Shown here in pieces: positions 13,614 to 21,018 of a stretch of 26,106 bases of DNA (position 1 is the stretch's first letter; every line of letters begins with the position of its first letter). The notes beneath the pieces are model-generated. The model was given only the letters and a program-made list of their open reading frames with translations. It was not told the DNA's origin and ran no database searches. Origin of the DNA: a bacterium (lineage in GTDB: Bacteria; UBP18; UBA7526); assembly GCA_030615855.1 (NCBI GenBank), contig JAUWYL010000019.1:1-26106 (forward strand), given 5' to 3'. The position numbers were made by a program, and so were the translations under genes.

Positions 13614-14945
13614 ACTTCTCAAAACACTAACTAACTTATCGATCTCTCCCCTGGAGTTCATCTCTGTGGTGCAGAATAGAAGATGATTCTTTAATTCCGG
13701 ATAGTATCTCTCCAATTCTAAAGGACCAATGATCTTCTCCTTTACTAGAACTTGATTTATCCTTTTGGCATTTTTGCATTTGACGACAAATTCATTATAG
13801 AACGGGGAAGAAAAAACTTCTTCAAATTTTTCTATTTCCTTTATTTTTCCAAAAGCATAGTGTGCCTTCTGGGTGGAGAGTTCTGCTACTTTTCTCAAGC
13901 CTTCTTTCCCTAAGGAAACCAAATAGATAGTGGCCGCCAGGGCACAGAGGGCCTGGTTGGTGCAGATGTTAGAGGTTGCCCTCTCCCTTCTGATGTGCTG
14001 TTCCCTCGCCTGTAAGGTTAGAATATATCCTCTTCTGCCCTTTGAATCCGTAGTTGCCCCAACTAATCTTCCGGGAAGTTTCCTCATATACTTATCTTTG
14101 GTGGCCATAAAGCCAAGATAGGGGCCACCAAAAGATATAGGATTTCCAAAGGATTGTCCTTCTCCCACCACAATATCTGCTCCTAATTCACCAGGAGGCT
14201 TCAATAATCCTAAAGAGGTAGGCTCAACTATTGCTACAATAAACAAGGACTTGTTCTTGTGAGCGATTCTTTCTATTTCCTTTAGATTTTCTAAAGAGCC
14301 GAAGAAGTTTGGGTTCTGGATTAAAACGGCTGCGGTTTTATCAGATACTTTCTTATTCAATTCTTCTAAAAATGTGATTCCATTCTCATATCCCACCTCT
14401 ATAATCTTTAAATCTTTCGCCTGAGCATAGGTTTTGACTACTTCTCTATACTCGGGATGAATAGTTTTTGAGATAATAATCTCTTCCCTTCCCGTAATAT
14501 GGAAGGCCATAATCATGGCCTCGGCAAGAGCGCTTGCTCCATCATACATACTGGCATTGGCCACATCCATTCCGGTTAACTCACAGATTAGGGTCTGAAA
14601 CTCATATATCGTTTGTAATAATCCCTGACTTGCCTCTGGTTGATAAGGGGTATAGGAGGTATAAAACTCACTCCTCCCCACTAGATGAGGAATGATTGCG
14701 GGAATGAAGTGATGATAGGCCCCGGCCCCTAAGAAGCAACTGTAATGCTCCAAATCGGCATTCTTCCCGCTTAAGAGGCGCATCTCTTTTACTAATTCTA
14801 TCTCAGAGAGGCCTTTTGGTATTTTAAGGTTTTTCTTTAATAAAAGTTCTTCTGGGATGTTCTTAAATAATTTTTTAATAGATTTAACACCCAGAAATTT
14901 GAGCATCTCTTTTCTATCTCGATCGGTATTGGGAATAAACTTCAT
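13551..14945 (-). CDS. gcvPA: Glycine decarboxylase subunit 1 (GcvPA)
   Basis: A 464-residue subunit corresponding to the N-terminal half of full-length GcvP. Family landmarks include FLGAGAYHHFIPAIIPHL, TSYTPYQPEASQGLLQ, LTGMDVANASMYDG, FGSLENLKEI, GEGQSFGNPISFGGPYLGF and a QALCALAA helix. It is about 20 residues longer than usual: after the normal end (DKLVSVLRSKDV) come V/S/L-x-P triplets (EPVKPVDPSDPLNP-STA) encoded by a 9-bp tandem repeat, and the stop TGA lies within the following 8-bp repeat. The ATG overlaps the gcvH stop (ATGA) and has GAGGAG upstream, so the genes are translationally coupled. Confidence 0.97.
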   Translation of the reverse strand: MKFIPNTDRDRKEMLKFLGVKSIKKLFKNIPEELLLKKNLKIPKGLSEIELVKEMRLLSGKNADLEHYSCFLGAGAYHHFIPAIIPHLVGRSEFYTSYTPYQPEASQGLLQTIYEFQTLICELTGMDVANASMYDGASALAEAMIMAFHITGREEIIISKTIHPEYREVVKTYAQAKDLKIIEVGYENGITFLEELNKKVSDKTAAVLIQNPNFFGSLENLKEIERIAHKNKSLFIVAIVEPTSLGLLKPPGELGADIVVGEGQSFGNPISFGGPYLGFMATKDKYMRKLPGRLVGATTDSKGRRGYILTLQAREQHIRRERATSNICTNQALCALAATIYLVSLGKEGLRKVAELSTQKAHYAFGKIKEIEKFEEVFSSPFYNEFVVKCKNAKRINQVLVKEKIIGPLELERYYPELKNHLLFCTTEMNSRGEIDKLVSVLRSKDVEPVKPVDPSDPLNPSTA

Positions 14946-15331
14946 TTCTCCTCGGCCTTGATAGATTTCTCATATTCCTCAGCACTCAGTAGGAAGTCGA
15001 GTTCCTTCGGGTTCTTTATTTTGATTTTAAAGATCCATCCTTTTCCATAGGGTTCCTCATTGATCAGTCCTGGTTTATTTTCTAATTCTTTATTTACCTC
15101 TAGTACTTCACCGCTTACTGGGGCATAAATGTCGGAGACAGATTTAACTGACTCTACGACTGCCACTGCTTCTCCTTTAGAAACAACCTTGCCGATTTGG
15201 GGTAGTTCAACAAAGACCACATCCGTCAACTGCTCCTGAGCATAATCCGTAATACCCACCGTTCCCATCTCTTTCTCAACCCTTATCCATTCATGGGTCT
15301 TGGCATATTTCAGCTCCTTCGGTATTTTCAT
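14942..15331 (-). CDS. gcvH: Glycine cleavage system H protein
   Basis: A 129-residue lipoyl carrier of the glycine cleavage complex. The lipoylated lysine is K63 in VVESVKSVSDIYAPVSGEV, flanked by the usual GITDYAQEQLTDVVFVELP and the C-terminal YGKGWIFKIK. Length is standard. The ATG has GGGAGGAAG upstream; the leader also contains one CACAGATT unit. It overlaps gcvPA by 4 bases and is separated from gcvT by a 223-nt repeat-filled gap. Confidence 0.98.
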   Translation of the reverse strand: MKIPKELKYAKTHEWIRVEKEMGTVGITDYAQEQLTDVVFVELPQIGKVVSKGEAVAVVESVKSVSDIYAPVSGEVLEVNKELENKPGLINEEPYGKGWIFKIKIKNPKELDFLLSAEEYEKSIKAEEK

Positions 15332-15349
15332 ATTACTTCCTCCCTTTCA

Positions 15350-15550
15350 TACACAGATTACCCAATGCGCTTCGCTGGCATTGGAGAGAGCATCAAATTG
15401 ATTAATACTTAATCATCAACGGCGGTGAACGAAGTGCGCCGTTCAATATTATGCATTGGCACAGATTATTTACAGATTACAGGATGCACTCTGTTAGCAT
15501 CCTAGAGAGCATAAATAGTTAAGCATTGCCACAGATCACAGATAAAACTC
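15350..15550. repeat. Cluster of three hairpins and CACAGATT units between gcvT and gcvH
   Basis: Hairpin 1: CCAATGC (15362-15368) with GCATTGG (15378-15384). Hairpin 2: AACGGCG (15418-15424) with CGCCGTT (15437-15443). Hairpin 3: AGGATGC (15481-15487) with GCATCCT (15497-15503). Hairpins 1 and 3 both have 9-nt loops and are followed by the same AGAGAGCAT; three stem pairs differ in a compensatory way. CACAGATT-like units lie between and around them. No gene is seen in this gap. Confidence 0.85.
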
Positions 15551-15554
15551 AAAA

Positions 15555-16655
15555 TTAAGCATTTTTTCTCTTATAGAAGGGGGTCTTTACGATTCTGGCT
15601 TTTACTGGTTCCTCTCTTATCTGGATTTGGATTTTAGTTCCTTCTTTGGTAAAGTCGGCTTTGACATAGCCTAAGCCAATGCCCTTCTTCAATGTGGGTG
15701 AAAAACTGCCACTGGTTACTATTCCAATTCTTTTCCCGTCTTTAAGAATGGGATAGTTATGACGGGGGATACCACGCTCAATAAGTTCGAAGCCTACTAA
15801 CCTTTGTTTAACTCCTTCTTCCTTTTGCTTTAGTAGAGCCTCTTTTCCGATGAAGTCTTCTTGATTAAACTTTACTGCCCAGGCGATGTTTGTCTCAAGG
15901 GGGGTCTTGGTCTCATCTATATCATTTCCATATAAGAGCATGGCACACTCTAACCTCAAAGTATCCCTCGCCCCTAATCCGATGGGCTTAATTCCTTCTT
16001 CCTTCCCGATTTCTAAGATTCTATTCCAAACTTTAGGGGCGTACTCGGGTTTAATGTAAATCTCGAGGCCATCCTCACCAGTATATCCGGTGCGAGAGAT
16101 AATCGCTTGGCTTCCTTCTACCGTCCCCTCTTGAAACCAGTAATATTTTATCTGGGAAAGGTCTAAATTTGTTACCTTCTGTAAGATTTCTTGACTCTTC
16201 GGACCTTGAAGGGCAAGGAGGGAGGTCTCATCGCTAATATCTTTAAGAACTATATCTTTGCCAAATCTTCTGGCAATCTCTTCTATCCATTTATAGTCTT
16301 TCTCAATATTTGAGGCGTTGACCACCAGCATAAAACGCTCATCACTAAACTTATAGACTAATAAATCGTCAATGATCGTTCCCTTATCATTACATATCGG
16401 AGTGTAGAGGGCTTGATTGTTATCTAAATGAGAGGTATCATTTGTAATGAGTCTCTGAACGAATACCAAGGCATCCTTCCCCTTGATGGTGAATTCCCCC
16501 ATATGGGAGACATCGAATAGGCCAACCCTATTCCTCACCGTATTATGTTCCTCAATGACCGAGGTATAATAAACGGGCATAAGCCAGGGACCGAATTCAA
16601 TAATCTTCGCCCCTAATTTTTTATGAATTTCAAAAAGTGGAGTCTTTTTAGGCAT
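15555..16655 (-). CDS. gcvT: Glycine cleavage system aminomethyltransferase (T protein)
   Basis: A 366-residue folate-dependent aminomethyltransferase that releases ammonia from aminomethyl-GcvH and forms methylene-tetrahydrofolate. Landmarks are GLFDVSHMGEF (45-55), ITNDTSHL, the substrate-side SRTGYTGEDGLEIY, GLGARDTLRLECAMLLYGNDI and the C-terminal VTSGSFSPTLKKGIGLGYV. The ATG at 16655 gives the normal length; upstream TTG codons in frame would add residues unlike the family. The ribosome site is weak (TGGAAAA). It begins the gcvT-H-PA-PB run. I looked for and did not find a glycine riboswitch in its leader. Confidence 0.97.
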   Translation of the reverse strand: MPKKTPLFEIHKKLGAKIIEFGPWLMPVYYTSVIEEHNTVRNRVGLFDVSHMGEFTIKGKDALVFVQRLITNDTSHLDNNQALYTPICNDKGTIIDDLLVYKFSDERFMLVVNASNIEKDYKWIEEIARRFGKDIVLKDISDETSLLALQGPKSQEILQKVTNLDLSQIKYYWFQEGTVEGSQAIISRTGYTGEDGLEIYIKPEYAPKVWNRILEIGKEEGIKPIGLGARDTLRLECAMLLYGNDIDETKTPLETNIAWAVKFNQEDFIGKEALLKQKEEGVKQRLVGFELIERGIPRHNYPILKDGKRIGIVTSGSFSPTLKKGIGLGYVKADFTKEGTKIQIQIREEPVKARIVKTPFYKRKNA

Positions 16656-16681
16656 AGTGATTTTCCAGTTATGTATGATCA

Positions 16682-16812
16682 ATAGCAAAGTGAAATAAGA
16701 ACCTGACTTCGTCAGAACTTTGTTTTACTTATTGAAGTTCCGATGCCTTAAAATAGGTGGATTGGTTGGATTAGTTGGATTTAAAATCCACCTAATCTCC
16801 TAATCCAACTAG
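16682..16812. repeat. Foldback repeat (family D) between gcvT and the flavoprotein gene
   Basis: At 16755-16812 arms of GGTGGATTGGTTGGATTAG and CTAATCTCCTAATCCAAC form a long imperfect hairpin centred on TTTAAAAT. A second small hairpin CTGAC-TTC-GTCAG (16702-16714) is nested in CAAAGT...ACTTTG. They fill the gap and may act as a weak terminator; no gene is seen. Confidence 0.65.
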
Positions 16813-16817
16813 TTTCC

Positions 16818-18149
16818 TTATTGACTTTTTAACTTCCTCAGAGCGAGATCAGTAGCGGCCAATAGAACATCTGGGATGTGGGAAGTGGCCGGAGAATAGG
16901 CAAATTCTACTTTACTTAAATCTTCCAGAGAGAGATTAGCCTTTATTGCTAAGGAAACGATATTTATCCTCCAGCCGGTTCCCTCCTCTCCAATCTCCTG
17001 GGCACCGAGTATCTTACCTGTTTTGGTATCTGCTATAATTTTAAAGGTAATCTCTTTTGCTTCCGGAAACCATTTGGGCCTGGTAAGACCCTTTACTTTG
17101 CCTTCCACTACTTCATAACCATAGGACTCTGCCTGAACCTTATTGAAACCGACAGAGGCTATCTCCAGATCGCTGATAAGGGAGACGAAGGTGGCTAAGG
17201 CTCCTTCATATCTTGCCTCACCACCACAGGCATTAATGGCTGCCACTTTTCCCTGCTCATAGGCCGGGGTAGCGAGATAGGCAGAAAAAGGTCTCTTATC
17301 TATTAGAGAAAAGACCTGGGCACAGTCACCAGCAGCATAGACATCCTTTATACTCGTCTCCATTCTCTCATCTGTTGCGATTCCATAACTACTGATCTTT
17401 ATTCCCGCCTTCTTCGCTAGTTCTGAGTTTGGTCTTACCCCACAGGAGATGATAATAATATCGTTAGGAATCTCTTTTCCATCTATGGTAACCGACTTCA
17501 CATCCACCCTTTCCACCCTTTTATTGAGGAGTATCTTGATCCCCTTTTTCTTTAATCGTTCTTCCAAAATCTCGCTCACATCGGGGTCAAGCGCCTTGGG
17601 CAAAAGGCTTTTTAGCGCCTCTACAATGATGACTTTCAGACCTCTCTTATTTAGGACAACTGCAGCCTCCAATCCCGTTGCCCCAGCGCCAATGACCAAG
17701 GCCTCCTTCGCCTTCTTAGCCACTCCCTTTATCTTCACTATATCTTCTAGACTCTTAATGACGAAGGCTTTCTTATCTTTTAACTCTCTTAGTCTTGGAA
17801 TAGGAGGAATAAAGGGAGTGGTTCCCGTAGCGAGGATTAAGGAGTCATAGGAGACATTCTCCCTTTCGCCACTTTCCAGATTCTCAATCTTGATGCTCTC
17901 CTTCTCAGGAATAATCCCGATTGCTTCACGATTTAGATGCTTCTTTATCCCAGAGATCTTTAAGGTATATTTCAATTTCTCCGGAGAATCTACTCTTCCA
18001 TCTAAGAGGAAGGGTAGGCCACAGGAATGAAGCAGATCGAACTCCTTCTTATCAATGATTGTAACCTCATTCTTAGGATATCTCTTCCTGATTGTTAAGC
18101 AGGCGCTTACTCCTGCTGTCCCCAGACCGATAATGACTATTTTAGCCAA
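16818..18149 (-). CDS. FAD-dependent NADH oxidase / CoA-disulfide reductase-like protein
   Basis: A 443-residue single-cysteine pyridine nucleotide-disulfide oxidoreductase. FAD-binding GLGTAG is at residues 8-13, the redox cysteine is C43 in HSCGLPF (equivalent to the active cysteine of CoA-disulfide reductase and NADH oxidase), NAD-binding GAGATGLEAA is in the middle, and AAGDCAQ precedes the C-terminal dimer domain (FAYSPATSHIPDVLLAA). It starts with TTG, preceded by AAGGAAGG, overlapping the acyl-CoA synthetase stop by 8 bases; no nearby ATG gives the complete FAD motif. It may reduce oxygen, persulfide or CoA disulfide; coupling with a CoA ligase favours a CoA-related role, which is inference. 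Confidence 0.92.
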   Translation of the reverse strand: MAKIVIIGLGTAGVSACLTIRKRYPKNEVTIIDKKEFDLLHSCGLPFLLDGRVDSPEKLKYTLKISGIKKHLNREAIGIIPEKESIKIENLESGERENVSYDSLILATGTTPFIPPIPRLRELKDKKAFVIKSLEDIVKIKGVAKKAKEALVIGAGATGLEAAVVLNKRGLKVIIVEALKSLLPKALDPDVSEILEERLKKKGIKILLNKRVERVDVKSVTIDGKEIPNDIIIISCGVRPNSELAKKAGIKISSYGIATDERMETSIKDVYAAGDCAQVFSLIDKRPFSAYLATPAYEQGKVAAINACGGEARYEGALATFVSLISDLEIASVGFNKVQAESYGYEVVEGKVKGLTRPKWFPEAKEITFKIIADTKTGKILGAQEIGEEGTGWRINIVSLAIKANLSLEDLSKVEFAYSPATSHIPDVLLAATDLALRKLKSQ

Positions 18150-19677
18150 TTCCTTCTTCCTTTTTTAATGTTCTTTTTAGTATCTTGCCCGTGAGGGTCT
18201 TGGGTAGTTCCTTCCTGAACTCTATTTTGTGAGGGACCTTATAGGAAGCTAATCTCTCCTGGCAGTACTTAATGATCTCTTTCTTAGAAAGTTTCCTTCC
18301 CTCCTTCAGAGCAAGAAAGGCCTTGGGCACTTCTCCCTTCACCTTATCCTCTACTCCAATAACCGCTACCTCAGCGATAGCGGGATGGGAGTATAATACC
18401 TCCTCTATCTCTCTGGGGTAGACGTTTAGGCCACGTACAATAATCATATCCTTCTTTCGGTCAACTATATAGATATAGCCCTCTTCGTCTATCTTGGCCA
18501 AGTCTCCGGTATAAAGCCAGCCCCTCTTCAGGGTCTCCTCTGTTTCCTGGGGAAGGTTGTAGTATCCTCTCATGACATTGGGACCTCTAACGATGAGTTC
18601 TCCCACCTCTCCCCTTTTGAGCGAACGGCCTTGGTCATCAACCACATCTACCTCCACCCCGGGCAAGGATAACCCAACAGAGCCCGGCTTTCTTATATCC
18701 TTAACCGGGTTCAAAGAAACTACAGGCGAGGCCTCCGATAGGCCATAGCCTTCGATCAAGGGGATACCGAACTTCTTTTCAAACTTCTTCAATACCTCAA
18801 CTGGTAGTGCTGCTGCCCCGGAGACAGCGAGTCTCAAAGGATTTAAGAATCTAAAGGGGCGGAAGGTGAGTATTCTGGGGAGAGAAAATTGGGTCAAGAT
18901 ATTATAGATGGTTGGGATACCGACAAAGATGGTGGGCCTTTTTCTTATGATCTCTTTTATCACCTCTTTGAAGGCTTTTAAAGATTCAATGATGGTTATC
19001 TTCGCTCCCAGATAGAGGGGAACCAGGATGCAGACCGTGGTAGTGAAGGAGTGGAACATGGGAAGAACTAATAAGAAGTTATCCCTCGGTCTCAGTTGGG
19101 CTGCTTCGGCACTGGAGATGGTGTTGGAGATAAGGTTATTGTGACTCAGGCAGGCGCCTTTTGGGTATCCAGTAGTTCCCGAGGTATAGATAATGACCGC
19201 GGTCTCGGTCTCTGCCACTTCAGGGAAGATAAAAGAGATTCCCGGAGTTACCAATTCTTCAAGGGTAACCGTTCCTGAGATGGATGATTTATTGCTAATG
19301 ATGATTCTTTCTAACTCCTCAAGCCGGGGACGCAAGGGCCCTACTGTTTTCATAAAACCCTTTGAGGTTATTAAAGTAGAAACTCCAGCATCATTCAAGG
19401 TATGTCTTAGTTCCTCTCCCTTCAGGAAATTATTCAGAGGAATAACGATTCCTCCCATCTTTAGAATGGCAAAATAACTTACGATAAACTCTGGACAGTT
19501 GCCCAATAAAATTCCTATCCTATCTCCCTTTCTGGCTCCTTTCCTCATCAATCCAGAGGCCAATCTATCGACCCTTTCTCCCAATTCCTTATAGGTAATC
19601 CTCTCCTTCTTAAAGAGAATGGCGTATCTTTTCCCATACTTCCTAATACTTTTCTCAAGCATTTCAGTTAGAGTCAT
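18142..19677 (-). CDS. AMP-dependent acyl-CoA synthetase
   Basis: A 511-residue adenylate-forming ligase of the FadD/medium-long-chain type; it activates a carboxylic acid with ATP and joins it to CoA. Core motifs in order: YTSGTTGYPKG (164-174), EGYGLSEASPV, YTGDLAKIDEEGY, the hinge DRKKDMIIVRGLNVYPREIE and the catalytic lysine region LPKTLTGKILKR near the C-terminus. The ATG has AAGGAG upstream. Substrate chain length is not readable. It shares an 8-base overlap with the flavoprotein gene, so the two are almost certainly co-translated. Confidence 0.95.
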   Translation of the reverse strand: MTLTEMLEKSIRKYGKRYAILFKKERITYKELGERVDRLASGLMRKGARKGDRIGILLGNCPEFIVSYFAILKMGGIVIPLNNFLKGEELRHTLNDAGVSTLITSKGFMKTVGPLRPRLEELERIIISNKSSISGTVTLEELVTPGISFIFPEVAETETAVIIYTSGTTGYPKGACLSHNNLISNTISSAEAAQLRPRDNFLLVLPMFHSFTTTVCILVPLYLGAKITIIESLKAFKEVIKEIIRKRPTIFVGIPTIYNILTQFSLPRILTFRPFRFLNPLRLAVSGAAALPVEVLKKFEKKFGIPLIEGYGLSEASPVVSLNPVKDIRKPGSVGLSLPGVEVDVVDDQGRSLKRGEVGELIVRGPNVMRGYYNLPQETEETLKRGWLYTGDLAKIDEEGYIYIVDRKKDMIIVRGLNVYPREIEEVLYSHPAIAEVAVIGVEDKVKGEVPKAFLALKEGRKLSKKEIIKYCQERLASYKVPHKIEFRKELPKTLTGKILKRTLKKEEGIG

Positions 19678-19693
19678 GGCGTACTCCTTAATA

Positions 19694-19897
19694 TTAAGTT
19701 AACAAGTTGATACGTTGATAAGTTAATAAAAAAATATCCGGTTACGGTTAGGGTCACGAGGCCCGTTTCGTTTAGGGGTTACGTAGTTCGTCTTTTAAAG
19801 ACGTAGCCTTTAGGCGTTACCGATACGGGCTTCGTTGCCGTAACCCTTTTACCTAACCTATATTTTATACCTTGTTAACTTGTATACTTGTCAACTT
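19694..19897. repeat. Nested foldback element, family A/B, copy A
   Basis: Outer arms rich in AAGTTAACAAG (19694-19725 and 19870-19897) enclose inner arms GGTTACGG...GGCCCGTTTCG (about 19740-19772) and CGATACGGGCTTCG...CCGTAACCC (about 19821-19850). A central palindrome CGTCTTT-T-AAAGACG lies at 19789-19803. Similar blocks occur at 24066-24175. The outer right arm runs into the nfi stop codon. Confidence 0.8.
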
Positions 19898-20571
19898 CTA
19901 TCTTGCGTTCTTAGCCGATTGACGAGAAGGTGGGCCTGACGGGTAGGCTCGGGCAGTCTATAGCCTCTCAGGCATTTTAGGACTATCTCTATGGAACTCT
20001 TCAAATCTATTCTGTGGCCAGGAGAAACAAATATGGGAGAAATATCCTCTTTAGTCCTCAAGACAGCACCGATGATTTCACCATCATCTTTTAATAGGGA
20101 ATAGGAACCTTTTTCTCTTTCTGGCTCTTGATAAGTGCCGATTAGTTTCGACTTGGCACAGCCAATGGTTGGCTTGTCTAATAGGATTCCCATATGGGTG
20201 GCCAGGCCCAATCTTTTAGGATGGGCTATCCCCTGGCCATCGAATATTATAACATCCGGCTCAATCTTAATCTTCTTGAAGGCCTCAACGAGAAGGGGTC
20301 CTTCCCGAAAGGTGAGAAGGCCTGGGATATAGGGGAACTTCAAACTGCCTATAGCGCGTTGTTCCTCTAAAATTTTTAACTCGGGAAAGGAGAAGACAAT
20401 GACTACTGCATAAGCCCTGTTGCTTTTTTTGGAAAAAGAAATATCTGCACCCGCGATTCTTTCAGTCTTAGAAAAGCCTTTCTTCAGGATAATCCTTTTT
20501 CTCAACTCTTCCTGTAACTTGCTCGCTTCTTGAGGACTTACATCCCAGGAATGAGAAAATACAGGCTTCAT
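19891..20571 (-). CDS. nfi: Endonuclease V (deoxyinosine 3'-endonuclease)
   Basis: A 226-residue repair nuclease that nicks DNA 3' to deoxyinosine (and other deaminated bases). Motifs: catalytic D in IAGADISF, the strand-separating wedge PYIPGLLTFREGP, DGQGIAHPKRLGLATHMG, GCAKSKLIG and GHRIDL, ending LPEPTRQAH. Length is standard. The ATG has AGGAAAATAG upstream. The last codons (DRS then TGA) lie within the AAGTTGACAAG arm of the adjoining foldback repeat. It is flanked by repeats on both sides and may be transcribed alone or with the upstream HU/tldD genes. Confidence 0.97.
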   Translation of the reverse strand: MKPVFSHSWDVSPQEASKLQEELRKRIILKKGFSKTERIAGADISFSKKSNRAYAVVIVFSFPELKILEEQRAIGSLKFPYIPGLLTFREGPLLVEAFKKIKIEPDVIIFDGQGIAHPKRLGLATHMGILLDKPTIGCAKSKLIGTYQEPEREKGSYSLLKDDGEIIGAVLRTKEDISPIFVSPGHRIDLKSSIEIVLKCLRGYRLPEPTRQAHLLVNRLRTQDRS

Positions 20572-20603
20572 CTATTTTCCTGAAAATACTAAACGAGCAA
20601 TCA

Positions 20604-20742
20604 AATTTCTAATTACTAATTTCTAACAAGATGTCCAATTCTTAAATGTCAAATGTCCAATCCAGATCATTGGAAATTGGGTATTGGATATTGGAAATTT
20701 TCCCACTTTCACACTTTCTCACTTGCTCACTTTCACACTTTC
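20604..20742. repeat. ATTGGA foldback and AAAGTG tandem repeats between nfi and the HU gene
   Basis: Two parts: arms of ATGTCCAAT and ATTGGAAATTGG/ATTGGATATTGGAAAT around 20630-20700 (family E), then a 7-bp-type tandem run of CACTTTC/TCACTTG units (20703-20745) that begins right at the HU stop codon. No gene is seen. Confidence 0.65.
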
Positions 20743-21018
20743 CTACTTTGCCAATCTATCCTTCAGTTTCTGGCTGGGCTTGAAGAAAGGCACCTTATGG
20801 GCTGGAATTTCGATCTCCTTTCCCGTGACCACATTCCTTATTTTGCGCGCTGCCCTCTCTTTTGTTTCAAACTTCCCCAAGCCCCTAATAATTACCTCAT
20901 CTCCTTTGGCCAGAGCCCCCTGGATGGTCCTTGTCAGACAATCGATGATGGCTAAGGCATCCTTCTGGAAGAGGTTTGTCTTTCGGGCAATATAGACCGC
21001 TAAATCCAATTTATTCAT
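20743..21018 (-). CDS. hup: HU/IHF-family DNA-binding protein
   Basis: A 91-residue HU-like nucleoid protein. It has the N-terminal helical pair (MNKLDLAVYIARKTNLFQKDA), the conserved GDEVIIRGLGKFETKERAARKIRN saddle, and the DNA-bending arm TGKEIEIPAHKVPFFKPSQKLKD. The arm has ALA-type substitutions but keeps the proline of the P-x-x-V/F-P-x-F-K-P motif. Its ATG overlaps the tldD stop (ATGA), so the two are coupled. The stop TAG is followed at once by AAAGTG tandem repeats. Confidence 0.97.
   Translation of the reverse strand: MNKLDLAVYIARKTNLFQKDALAIIDCLTRTIQGALAKGDEVIIRGLGKFETKERAARKIRNVVTGKEIEIPAHKVPFFKPSQKLKDRLAK

Noticed and set aside
15350-15550. CRISPR array suggested by repeated CACAGATT units
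   Set aside because: The units are short, irregularly spaced and degenerate, with no constant-length spacers, and no cas gene is present.
16656-16817. Glycine riboswitch before the gcvT operon
   Set aside because: The leader on the minus strand holds only foldback repeats; none of the conserved glycine-riboswitch core sequence was found here or before gcvH.
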